Source of the DNA: Roseitalea sp.
GTDB taxonomy: Bacteria; Pseudomonadota; Alphaproteobacteria; Rhizobiales; Rhizobiaceae
Assembly (NCBI GenBank): GCA_017642895.1
Contig: JAEPON010000024.1
Location: 1 to 36,974, forward strand
DNA length: 36,974 nt
Reading direction: 5' to 3'
Shown: piece by piece, positions 18,562 to 25,535 of the stretch
Position numbering within the stretch: position 1 is the first letter of the stretch
How the letters are laid out: each line of letters opens with the position of its first letter
Translations under genes and position numbers: made by a program
The notes under the pieces: generated by a model
What the model was told of the DNA's origin: nothing
The model's input: the letters and a program-made list of their open reading frames with translations, nothing else
The model's database searches: none

Positions 18562-19004
18562 ATGCTGTCTCCGGACCGGTAGCGCTGGATGATCTCGACG
18601 ATCGCGTTGCCGGGAACACGCAGATAGACGCTTCGCGCTTCGGGAAAGGGCACGACCTCTCCAAGCGGAACGGCGCCGGCCGCCTTCATCTCCGCAAGAC
18701 TTCTTTCAAGATCCTCGACCGCAAAGCAGATGTGGGCCATTGGCACGGGCCCGGCGCCGGAGGCCGGAACGGTGCCGTTGTCATTGAATTCGATCAGTTC
18801 GAGAACGCAGCCATCATCGGCGCGCGACATCTGTGTGATCTTGACCCGCAAACCATCGCGGCTGGCCAGCCGGGCGACCTCGTCGGTCAGATCGTCATCC
18901 CGAAACAGAGCCGAGAACCCCAAGGCCTTGCCGAAGAACGCCATCGCGCCGTCGATGTCATCGATGGCCAGTGAGATGTGGGTCAGGGGCGCGGTCCTGC
19001 TCAT
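18558..19004 (-). CDS. VOC family (glyoxalase/lactoylglutathione lyase-like) protein
   Basis: Vicinal-oxygen-chelate fold, about 148 residues from the ATG at 19004 (GGAG upstream). The two beta-alpha-beta-beta-beta modules are clear: LTHISLAIDDIDGAMAFFGKALGF starts the first and MAHICFAVEDLERSLAEMKAAGA starts the second. Metal-ligand positions are His12 or so in THISLAI, a Glu in LELIEF, His in MAHICF and Glu in AIVEIIQR. The substrate is unknown; it could be a dicarbonyl or 2-oxoacid intermediate of the pathway. It overlaps the HpxW-like gene, so they are co-translated. A TTG three codons upstream is a less likely start. It is the first gene after the internal promoter at 19118-19145. Confidence 0.85.
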   Translation of the reverse strand: MSRTAPLTHISLAIDDIDGAMAFFGKALGFSALFRDDDLTDEVARLASRDGLRVKITQMSRADDGCVLELIEFNDNGTVPASGAGPVPMAHICFAVEDLERSLAEMKAAGAVPLGEVVPFPEARSVYLRVPGNAIVEIIQRYRSGDSM

Positions 19005-19094
19005 CGCGCTCAACTCCGTTGGTGATCCGCTTAGCGTTCACGACCGATCATCCCAGGCGATTCGGCAGGGACATCAGTTTGGCCGATTGTCTCA

Positions 19095-19113
19095 TTGCAT
19101 CTTTGTATCCAAT
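19095..19113 (-). promoter_or_regulatory. Candidate GntR operator, copy 2
   Basis: On the minus strand this reads ATTGGATACAaaGATGcAA. It matches 16 of 19 bases with the site at 24135-24153. It lies just downstream of the putative -10 of the internal promoter, where bound protein would block transcription of the VOC gene and everything after it. Confidence 0.6.
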
Positions 19114-19117
19114 TTCT

Positions 19118-19145
19118 AAGCTACGGACCCTGCGGCGGCTGTCAA
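19118..19145 (-). promoter_or_regulatory. Putative sigma70 promoter for the VOC-HpxW-ABC part of the cluster
   Basis: A perfect -35 TTGACA (minus strand, 19145-19140) is followed after 16 bases by TAGCTT as a moderate -10. It sits in the 234-base gap between the AtzH-like gene and the VOC gene. The shared operator motif lies immediately downstream. The rest of the gap holds nothing recognisable. Confidence 0.5.
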
Positions 19146-19238
19146 GCGCTTTCGCGTCAATTCAGCATCAATGGGCAGGCTGTGTTGGCGGAACCGGGTC
19201 CGATCGCCGGTCGGTCGCGATCAGTTCTTGCGACGGCG

Positions 19239-19631
19239 TTAAACGGTCTCGCCCAAAAGGCTCACATGGGCTGAGACGATCCGCCAGCCCTTGTCGGTGC
19301 GCATCAGGGTTTTGGTCTCGCGGCCGGGCCGGTCATGGCCTTGTCGCTGATACTCGGTGTTGGCGGTTGCAAAATCGCGGCCATAGGTGGTGATCACCGT
19401 GCACATCAGCGCGCGGCCGAAGACACCCGTCGTGCGTTCGCGTCGAAAACGGGAAATCGCCTCCCAGCCATAGAGGTTTTCGCCGACGCCGTAACGCGTC
19501 GTCTGTGGCGCGTTCCAGAACAGTTCCTCAAGAACCGGCACGTCATTGCTGGTCAGCGCTGCTTCATAGCGGTCGAAAACGGCGCGAACCTCGGCGACGA
19601 TTTGCGGATCGTTGATCTTATGCTCTGTCAT
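19239..19631 (-). CDS. hpxZ: AtzH-like / HpxZ (DUF3225) family protein
   Basis: Small NTF2/SnoaL-fold protein of 130 residues. The sequence VFDRYEAALTSNDVPVLEELFWNAPQTTRYGVGENLYGWEAI-type pattern, then FRRERTTG and a C-terminal GWRIVSAHVSL, is that of DUF3225. This family includes AtzH of the cyanuric-acid operon of Pseudomonas and HpxZ of the Klebsiella oxalurate cluster. Its biochemical role in those systems is poorly defined and is usually taken as accessory to the AtzE/HpxY amidase. ATG 19631 overlaps the amidase end by 14 bases; a TTG at 19658 is an alternative. It is the last gene of the first half of the cluster. Confidence 0.88.
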   Translation of the reverse strand: MTEHKINDPQIVAEVRAVFDRYEAALTSNDVPVLEELFWNAPQTTRYGVGENLYGWEAISRFRRERTTGVFGRALMCTVITTYGRDFATANTEYQRQGHDRPGRETKTLMRTDKGWRIVSAHVSLLGETV

Positions 19632-21039
19632 GGCGGGCGGGCGGCATTTGCGGTGCAATGTGAAAACCTTGACGTTCCAGGGCGAGCGCGGCGGCCAGAA
19701 CCTGGTCTTCGCGAAACGGTCTGCCGATGATCTGGATGCCGACCGGCAGACCCGACCGTGCGCCGGTCGCAGAGACGACAGCGATCGGCACGCCGGCCAT
19801 GGTCAAGGGCTGCGTGAACAGGCCGATGTCGAGGCGCAGCGCCAGTTCGCGGCCTGCGACCGTCTGGTGCTCGGTTCCGATGGTGAAAGCCGGACAGGGC
19901 GTGGCCGGTGCCAGCAGGATGTCGGTGGCCGCCATCAGCCGCGCCAGTTCCCCGGCCATCAGGCGGCGCAGCTTGTGGGCGCGGGCCACCCAGACCGCCG
20001 GCAGCAAGGCGCCCGCGCGCAACCGGTCGCGCACAAGCGCGCCGAATGCCTCCGGCCGGTCGATCAGCGCGGGCAAGTGCAACGCACCGCCCTCGGCGTT
20101 GGTGATGATGAAGGCAGCCCCGCGCGCCGCCGCCGCCAGCGTCAGTTCGGCTGAATCATCGGCGCCCAATGCGCTGCAGGCGGCCTCCAAAGCGTCGGCA
20201 ACGTCGGGATCGAGCGGGTCGGCGAAATGGCCGGCCAGCCGTTTGGCGCGCGGGATGGGCGCATGGGCCAGATTTTCCGCAACAGGCTGCGATCGACGGC
20301 GCGCCTGGACCGGATCGCGATCTGACGGGCCCTGAAGCGCATCATAGGCCAGCGCGGCATCGGCGACCGTGGTGGCCAGCGGTCCGACATGATCGAGGCT
20401 GGTGACGAAGCCGAACACGCCGCCGCGCGACAGCCGCCCATAGGTTGGCTTGAGCCCGGTGACGCCGCACAAGGCGGCGGGGACGCGTATGGAGCCATTG
20501 GTGTCGCTGCCAAGGGCGATCGGCACAATGCCGGCCCCGACCAGCGCCGCCGAGCCCGAGGATGAACCGCCAGTTGCCCGTTCGACGCCATCCAGGACCA
20601 GTCCGCGCGGATTGAGAGCGGCGCCGTCACGAGCATTGTCGCCAGCGAACCCATAGGCCAGCTCGTCCATGGTGGTGCTTGCAACCAAAATGGCGCCGGC
20701 CGCTTCCATGGCGGCGATCGCGTCGGCGTCGCGGTCGGCTGGTGGATTGGCGTCGGTGGAGGCGCTGCCGGCGCGGGTGATATGGCCGGCGACATCGTAA
20801 AGGTCCTTTGCAGCGAATGGCACGCCGGCAAGCGGCCCAGGGTGGCGACCGGCGGCCCGGGCCGCATCGATCATTGCTGCGCGCTGTCGCGCCCGATCGG
20901 CGTAGATGCGTGTGACGGCGTTCCAGCGGGTGATGGTGGACAGACGCTCAAGCGCATCTTCGATGATGTCGGCCGCACTGCGACGGCCGGCGGCAATGTC
21001 GGCCGCGATCGCCGTCGCCGAGTGGGCCGGCGCGGTCAT
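19618..21039 (-). CDS. AtzE family amidohydrolase (amidase signature), HpxY-like
   Basis: Amidase-signature enzyme, 473 residues, with a Ser-cisSer-Lys triad. Lys78 is in VPFAAKDLYDVAG, the Ser-rich loop GGSSSGS spans 157-163, and the nucleophile Ser183 is in GSDTNGSIRVPA. The family consensus has DTGGS; here it is DTNGS, which keeps the Ser. AtzE hydrolyses 1-carboxybiuret, and HpxY acts in the oxalurate branch of purine breakdown with an undefined reaction; both need a small DUF4089 partner. Here that partner is encoded directly upstream with ATGA overlap, and the DUF3225 gene follows, reproducing the atzG-atzE-atzH / hpxX-hpxY-hpxZ order. The actual substrate is therefore a ureido or amide-acid compound (inference). 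Confidence 0.9.
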   Translation of the reverse strand: MTAPAHSATAIAADIAAGRRSAADIIEDALERLSTITRWNAVTRIYADRARQRAAMIDAARAAGRHPGPLAGVPFAAKDLYDVAGHITRAGSASTDANPPADRDADAIAAMEAAGAILVASTTMDELAYGFAGDNARDGAALNPRGLVLDGVERATGGSSSGSAALVGAGIVPIALGSDTNGSIRVPAALCGVTGLKPTYGRLSRGGVFGFVTSLDHVGPLATTVADAALAYDALQGPSDRDPVQARRRSQPVAENLAHAPIPRAKRLAGHFADPLDPDVADALEAACSALGADDSAELTLAAAARGAAFIITNAEGGALHLPALIDRPEAFGALVRDRLRAGALLPAVWVARAHKLRRLMAGELARLMAATDILLAPATPCPAFTIGTEHQTVAGRELALRLDIGLFTQPLTMAGVPIAVVSATGARSGLPVGIQIIGRPFREDQVLAAALALERQGFHIAPQMPPARHDRA

Positions 21040-21266
21040 GGGTTTGCGTCCGCCTTGTCGCTTTCTGCGGGACCGAACACGTTTGCTGGTTCCTGGAGAT
21101 CAAGGGTTTCGTGGGCTTGCGCGATCCGATGGGTGAAGCGCGCGGCCCGCTGAACCTGCTGCGCGACCCGGTCCAGATCATCGCCATGGAGTTTCAGTCC
21201 GACAACCGGCGCGACCGCGCGAACATAGGCACGGGCATCGTCTTGGTTTTCAAGCGGATCGGGCAT
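21036..21266 (-). CDS. hpxX: AtzG-like / HpxX (DUF4089) amidase partner protein
   Basis: Short helical protein, 76 residues from ATG 21266, matching the DUF4089 pattern: AYVRAVAPVVGLKL, then a helix DLDRVAQQVQRAARF and a tail ending ANVFGP. AtzG forms a heterotetramer with AtzE and is needed for its stability. The ATG at 21266 has AAGGA at good spacing. An ATG at 21305 would add 13 residues and overlap the SDR stop by four bases, but has no ribosome site. The gene end overlaps the amidase start (ATGA), consistent with a stoichiometric complex. Confidence 0.85.
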   Translation of the reverse strand: MPDPLENQDDARAYVRAVAPVVGLKLHGDDLDRVAQQVQRAARFTHRIAQAHETLDLQEPANVFGPAESDKADANP

Positions 21267-21301
21267 GGCGGTGGTCCTTGTCGGATGTTCCGGTTGTTTT
21301 T

Positions 21302-22084
21302 TCATGCCAGCAGCAGCGCGCCGCCATCAATCGGGATCGTGGCTCCCGTTAAGCCGGCCGATTGCGGCGCGCACAGCGCCACGCAAAGACTGGCCACTTC
21401 CTCGGGTTTGATCAGGCGTTGCGCGGCTCCGGCATGGGCGAGATCGTGCCACACCGCCTCGACGGAACGATCCTCCAGCGCGGCAATGTCTTCGGCCACC
21501 CTGCGCAACATGGGTGTGTCGACATTGCCCGGCGCGACCGCGTTGACCCGTATGTCACATGCGGTGAGTTCGGCGGCCACCGATTGGACCAGCCCGATCA
21601 GTCCGAATTTGGACGCGCAATAGGCGGAGGCGTTCGCTTCGCCCCTCAGCCCTGCCGTTGACGCGATGAACACCATCGAACCGCCCGTCCGGGCCGATTT
21701 CATGGTGCGGGCAAACGCCGAAGCGGCATGGGCTGCTCCCGATAGATTGACCGCCATCACATGGTCAAAGACGTCGAAATCGGTCTCGGCGATCGGCATG
21801 GTGGCCACAAGGCCGGCGCAATAGATCATGGCGTCCACCGATCCGATGTGCCGGGCAAAGCGATCGATCGCGTGTCGGTCGCGCACGTCGACGCCGTGGG
21901 CCTCGTGCGGGTCCGAACGGTCCAGTTCATCGAGCGCCAGACGCATCGCATCGCCATCGCGGTCAGCGGCGAGGACGCGCCAGCCGCTTGCGGCAAAGGC
22001 CGCCACGCAGGCGCGACCAATGCCGCCACCGGCGCCGATGACTGCGACGTGGCGGGGCGTTTGCGACACGTTCGGATCGGCCAC
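21302..22084 (-). CDS. SDR family NAD(P)-dependent oxidoreductase
   Basis: Classical short-chain dehydrogenase, 260 residues. The nucleotide motif is GAGGGIG at 17-23, the NAG-like motif reads YCAGL, and the catalytic Ser is in FIASTAG with the YCASK motif (Tyr-x-x-x-Lys). The C-terminal IDGGALLLA is typical. A GTG start at 22084 has AAGG at eight bases and lies just after the E1 beta stop; the open frame further upstream is antisense-like. It probably oxidises a hydroxy acid or alcohol to the oxo substrate of the adjoining E1, or reduces its product. The substrate cannot be told from sequence. Confidence 0.88.
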   Translation of the reverse strand: MADPNVSQTPRHVAVIGAGGGIGRACVAAFAASGWRVLAADRDGDAMRLALDELDRSDPHEAHGVDVRDRHAIDRFARHIGSVDAMIYCAGLVATMPIAETDFDVFDHVMAVNLSGAAHAASAFARTMKSARTGGSMVFIASTAGLRGEANASAYCASKFGLIGLVQSVAAELTACDIRVNAVAPGNVDTPMLRRVAEDIAALEDRSVEAVWHDLAHAGAAQRLIKPEEVASLCVALCAPQSAGLTGATIPIDGGALLLA

Positions 22085-22085
22085 G

Positions 22086-23105
22086 TCAGTTGCCTTGAGC
22101 CATAGCGCGCAGCTTGGCGGTGATCGCGTCGGTTCCCGGCACGACGGCCTGTTCCAGCGACAGTGCCGCCGGAATGGGAACGTCGGGAAGCGCCAGCCGA
22201 TCGATCTGGCGAAGTCCGTCAAGTCCGATCTGCTCGATCACGCGCATGGACAACTCGGCGGTCAACCCATAGCTCAGATAGTCCTCGTCGACGACCAGAA
22301 GCCGACCGGTGCGCGCCGCAGACCGCGCCACGGTCGGCGTGTCCAGCGGCACCACGCTGCGCAGGTCGATCACCTCGACGGAAATGCCTTCGTCGGCGAC
22401 GATCTCGGCTGCTTCGAGCGCCGTTTCGACCGTGGCGCTCAGCGTGGCCAGCGTCACATCGCTGCCCTGGCGCACCACCGCCGCTTCACCAAGCGGGATT
22501 GTGTAGGCCCGGTCTGGAATGTCCGGGTGGTGCCGGAAATCACGACCCTTTTGCAGCAGCAGCGCCTTGTGCTCGATGAACACGATCGGGTCGTCGCTGC
22601 GTAACGCTGCGGCCATCAGGCCCTTATGGTCGTGCGGATTGCAGGGCGCGACCACCTTCAAACCCGGCAGATGGGCGAACAGGCCCCAGAGGCACTGGCT
22701 ATGCTGCGCGGCCGAGCCGATATTGCCGCCGGCGGTCTTGAAGACGATCGGCATGCGCTGGCGGCCTCCGGACATATAGTGGATCTTCGCCGCCGCGTTG
22801 TAGACCTGCTCGAGACACACTCCGATGAAATCAACGAACATGATCTCGATCAGCGGCCGCATGCCGGCCTGCGCCAGACCGACGCCCATGCCGGTAAACG
22901 CCATTTCCGAAATCGGCGCGTCGAGCACCCGGTCGGCGCCAAAACGCTCCTGAAGACCGGCGGTCGCGCCGAACACGCCGCCTGCCTTGCCGATGTCTTC
23001 GCCAATGCACACAATCGTGTCGTCGCGCTCCATTTCGAGCGCGATCGATTCGGCGATCACGGCCGGCAGCCCCATCGCCATGCGGTCGTTGCGTCTGTCG
23101 CTCAT
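22086..23105 (-). CDS. Alpha-ketoacid dehydrogenase E1 beta subunit (pyruvate/acetoin/branched-chain type)
   Basis: Beta subunit of a thiamine-diphosphate-dependent E1, 339 residues. Diagnostic stretches are GEDIGKAGGVFGATAGL near residue 35, the EMAFTGMGVGLAQAG segment that contacts ThDP, and the C-terminal transketolase domain with IDLRSVVPLD and YGLTAELSMRVIEQ. It overlaps the alpha-subunit stop by four bases (ATGA). No E2 acyltransferase or E3 lipoamide dehydrogenase gene lies in the window, although these normally follow. The E1 may use E2/E3 encoded elsewhere, or act as a plain decarboxylase. Confidence 0.92.
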   Translation of the reverse strand: MSDRRNDRMAMGLPAVIAESIALEMERDDTIVCIGEDIGKAGGVFGATAGLQERFGADRVLDAPISEMAFTGMGVGLAQAGMRPLIEIMFVDFIGVCLEQVYNAAAKIHYMSGGRQRMPIVFKTAGGNIGSAAQHSQCLWGLFAHLPGLKVVAPCNPHDHKGLMAAALRSDDPIVFIEHKALLLQKGRDFRHHPDIPDRAYTIPLGEAAVVRQGSDVTLATLSATVETALEAAEIVADEGISVEVIDLRSVVPLDTPTVARSAARTGRLLVVDEDYLSYGLTAELSMRVIEQIGLDGLRQIDRLALPDVPIPAALSLEQAVVPGTDAITAKLRAMAQGN

Positions 23106-24085
23106 GCCGCCGCGCCCGCGACAAACACGTCGTCAACAAACACATGAGCGAGCGCATCGGCCGGGTCCGGGAGCGGATCGGCCAGTACCTCGGCCAGCAT
23201 CGCCTTGGCGGCGGCCTTTTCCGATTTGATGATCGCATCGAGGTCCTCGCGCGCGACGCCGGCTTCGGTCAGGCGATCAGCGTAAAGCGCGATCGGGTCG
23301 AACTCCGCACGCAGCCGGTTGCGCTCGTCGCGGCTGCGATAATGCTCGGGGTCGCCCTCAAAATGACCGCGAAAACGACAGCAGGTGGCTTCGATGATCA
23401 CGGGACCCTGGCCAGATCGCGCATGGTCCATGGCATGGCAGAATTGCGCCGTCACCGCATCGACATCGGTGCCGTCGACATGCAGGCCCAGCGCGTCATA
23501 AGCCGAGGCGCGTTCGGCGACGGTCGATGTGGGGGAAACCGCAGCGAAATCCACCGAGATCGCCAATGCGTTGTTTTCGACCAGCACAACAAGAGGCAAA
23601 TCGCGCGCGCTGGCCATCACCATCGTCTCGTGAAACGCCCCGCTATGCGAGCCGCCATCACCGGTGACACCGACCGCGACGTGATCTTCGCCACGCAAGG
23701 CGAATGCATGCGCATAGCCGAGCGCCACCGGCAGCGATGCGCCGACAATGCCCGTCGCCGAGAAATGGTTTTCGGGATCGAAGGGATGCATATGTCCGCC
23801 CCGGCCGCCGCACAGACCCGTCTCGCGTTCGCAGATTTCGGCCAGAAGGGCGCGCGGGTCGACACCCTTGGCCAGCGCGTGGAAATGGTTGCGGTGTGTC
23901 GAGACGACCGCATCGCCCGGCTGCAGGGCTTCGAACATGGCCGCGCCGATCGCCTCCTGGCCCAAACCAACGTGCAGTTCACCGTGGATCGCCTTGCGCC
24001 GCAGAGCATCCAGACACGCTTCGTCAAAGGCCCGCATCGCGCCCATACGGCGATAGCGATCGAGCATTTTGGCGGTGTCGGGCAT
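23102..24085 (-). CDS. Alpha-ketoacid dehydrogenase E1 alpha subunit (pyruvate/acetoin type)
   Basis: Alpha subunit of the ThDP-dependent E1, 327 residues. The ThDP motif runs from GDG (142-144) to NN (171-172), with the expected spacing of about 27. HRNHFHALAKG and GGRGGHMH are E1 alpha hallmarks; THRNH-type sequences are shared by pyruvate and acetoin dehydrogenases. The start at ATG 24085 has GGGGAG seven bases upstream, which excludes the longer open frame. It is the first gene of the minus-strand cluster and is divergent from the GntR regulator, sharing a control region with it. Confidence 0.92.
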   Translation of the reverse strand: MPDTAKMLDRYRRMGAMRAFDEACLDALRRKAIHGELHVGLGQEAIGAAMFEALQPGDAVVSTHRNHFHALAKGVDPRALLAEICERETGLCGGRGGHMHPFDPENHFSATGIVGASLPVALGYAHAFALRGEDHVAVGVTGDGGSHSGAFHETMVMASARDLPLVVLVENNALAISVDFAAVSPTSTVAERASAYDALGLHVDGTDVDAVTAQFCHAMDHARSGQGPVIIEATCCRFRGHFEGDPEHYRSRDERNRLRAEFDPIALYADRLTEAGVAREDLDAIIKSEKAAAKAMLAEVLADPLPDPADALAHVFVDDVFVAGAAA

Positions 24086-24134
24086 GGTCCACTCCCCATG
24101 GTGTCGGTCGAGGTCCGGTGACAGGCCACACCAG

Positions 24135-24153
24135 ATTGGATACACGGATGTAA
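24135..24153 (+). promoter_or_regulatory. Candidate GntR operator, copy 1 (divergent control region)
   Basis: ATTGGATACAcgGATGtAA lies between the divergent E1 alpha and gntR genes and covers the putative -10 of the E1 alpha promoter. The matching copy is at 19095-19113 on the other strand, 16 of 19 bases identical. The regulator gene begins 80 bases away, so autoregulation and repression of the catabolic cluster are both likely. Confidence 0.6.
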
Positions 24154-24176
24154 ATGGTGCCAGAACCGATTGTCAA
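24148..24176 (-). promoter_or_regulatory. Putative sigma70 promoter of the E1 alpha operon
   Basis: On the minus strand a perfect -35 TTGACA (24176-24171) is followed, exactly 17 bases on, by TTACAT (24153-24148) as a weak -10. It is about 60 bases upstream of the E1 alpha start. The candidate operator overlaps the -10. Confidence 0.5.
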
Positions 24177-24233
24177 GCGGGTGCCGGGCTGACAAAATGC
24201 GTCATTGCCAAGCAGAATCGGACGGGTTGGGCC

Positions 24234-24920
24234 ATGAGCGTCTCTCCGCTAGCCAGCGCCATTGAGAAAAGTGATCCCGAAGCGGGCGCAGGACTCAGTG
24301 CCCGGGCGATCGCGTATCGACATCTTCTGGGTCAAATCCGGTCGGGGAGTTTGACCGGCGGCACCCACATTGCCGCCGAAACCGTCGCGCAGGCGCTGGG
24401 GCTAAGCCGCATGCCGGTGCGTGAGGCCCTGCGCCAATTGGCAAGCGAGGGCTTTGTCACCTTGCGGTCCAACAGGGGCGCTGTCGTGACCCCGTTGGGA
24501 GCGGCCGAAATCTCCGAACTCTATGAAATGCGGGCGGTGCTGGAAGGGCTGGCCATGCGTTCGGTGGCCCAGCGCATCGACGCGCCCGGCCTCGCCGAGG
24601 CTGAAATCGCGCTCGAACGCATCAGCCGGTCGCTGCACGATGTTGACTGGTTCGTGCAGGCCCATGACCAGTTCCACGATGCCCTGGCCCGCTATTGCAA
24701 CCGGCCGCGCCTCGTATCGGAGATCACGCGCATCCGCTCGACCACAGAGCCATATCTGCGGATCACGCTGCGCATGAGCCCGACCGCGATCTCCAACACC
24801 GTGCGGGAGCACGCCGAGGTGCTGGAGGCGGTGCGCAGCGGCGATCCGGATGTCGCCGAATCGGCCATGCGCAAGCACATTCTCGATTCCGATATCGCCG
24901 AGTTGCTTGATCAACGCTGA
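24234..24920 (+). CDS. GntR family transcriptional regulator, FCD ligand-binding domain
   Basis: Repressor-like protein of the FadR branch, 228 residues. The winged-helix domain has its HTH at about 49-75 (AETVAQALGLSRMPVREALRQLASEGFV). The FCD domain from about 95 carries the metal-ligand pattern seen as HDQFHDALA, REHAEVLEAV and MRKHI. FCD proteins sense small carboxylic acids. It is divergent from the catabolic cluster, and the shared motif in its upstream region recurs at the cluster's second promoter, so it probably controls both. Start ATG 24234 begins MSVSPLA; an open frame upstream is antisense to the E1 alpha leader. A nested terminator follows. Confidence 0.9.
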   Translation: MSVSPLASAIEKSDPEAGAGLSARAIAYRHLLGQIRSGSLTGGTHIAAETVAQALGLSRMPVREALRQLASEGFVTLRSNRGAVVTPLGAAEISELYEMRAVLEGLAMRSVAQRIDAPGLAEAEIALERISRSLHDVDWFVQAHDQFHDALARYCNRPRLVSEITRIRSTTEPYLRITLRMSPTAISNTVREHAEVLEAVRSGDPDVAESAMRKHILDSDIAELLDQR

Positions 24921-24951
24921 TGGGCGTCTGACACGCTTTTTCTGATCAAGC
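24905..24951 (+). terminator. Nested terminator after gntR
   Basis: Outer arms GCTTGATCA (24905-24913) and TGATCAAGC (24943-24951) enclose an inner GCGT/ACGC stem that is followed directly by five Ts (24937-24941). The left arm lies in the last codons of the regulator gene. The alternative inner and outer pairings are unusual, but the T-run supports termination. Confidence 0.5.
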
Positions 24952-25470
24952 TGATCGTCATGATCCGGACTGTCGCGGGAACGGCTCCTGAGCGGGGCAG
25001 CTCATAGCGACCAGGGAATGTGAGGTATACGACCCTGTCTTCCGTTTTCGCGCACATTTCGTCAGATCGACTTTTGCCATGCGCGTTTGCCGCCAAAAAC
25101 GGCCGCCGGGGTACAAACGGAGAGCTTGCAGCAAAAAGTGAACAAATGACCTGCCGTTTCGTCCGTTTCCCGGCTATTTCGCGAAGCATTTGACGTTGTT
25201 CACCAGTGGTCTGGCATTCCTTTGACAGAGAACAGCGCGGTTTTCGTTTTTGAGACCTGACCTATTCGCTGCAAGTCGCGTGTTGCCAACATCCCTGACA
25301 ATCTAAAGGTTTCTGGTGCGGATCCTGGCCTCGCAACCAATCAGGCCGCCAGTATCGAACAGTTTTATAGCCCCGCCATCCTAGGAGGCCTTTTTCGCTT
25401 CGTAGCCATGTCGCCGCGGTGAAACCAGCCCTGACCGGTTTGCGGTCTTCCGCCAATTTCGCATTCCGGG
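24952..25470. other. Intergenic region between gntR and the sugar-acid operon
   Basis: About 520 bases without a supported gene. Frames open on the minus strand here have no family resemblance and no ribosome sites. The right end leads into the promoter and palindromes at 25471-25502. Confidence 0.5.
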
Positions 25471-25502
25471 TTGACGGCTGCCATATTCTATAGAATATAT
25501 TC
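25471..25502 (+). promoter_or_regulatory. Promoter with two overlapping palindromes, candidate operator of the second GntR
   Basis: A -35-like TTGACG (25471-25476) is followed by an AT-rich block that carries a perfect 16-bp palindrome, ATATTCTATAGAATAT (25483-25498). A second palindrome, GAATATATTC (25493-25502), overlaps it. The -10 must lie within them. They sit about 35 bases before the binding-protein start, so a dimeric repressor bound there would block initiation. The GntR/FCD gene at 32241 of the same operon is the natural candidate. Confidence 0.6.
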
Positions 25503-25535
25503 GATGACCATTTTGGCTTATGGGAGGAAGAAACG

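Noticed and set aside
19239..21266. Cyanuric acid (atz) pathway
   Set aside because: AtzG, AtzE and AtzH relatives are present, but no cyanuric acid hydrolase (AtzD) or allophanate hydrolase (AtzF) is in the window; the HpxW-like gene favours the oxalurate-type context.
24911..25189. Minus-strand small frame between gntR and the second operon
   Set aside because: It overlaps the gntR terminator, has no ribosome site and no family resemblance.
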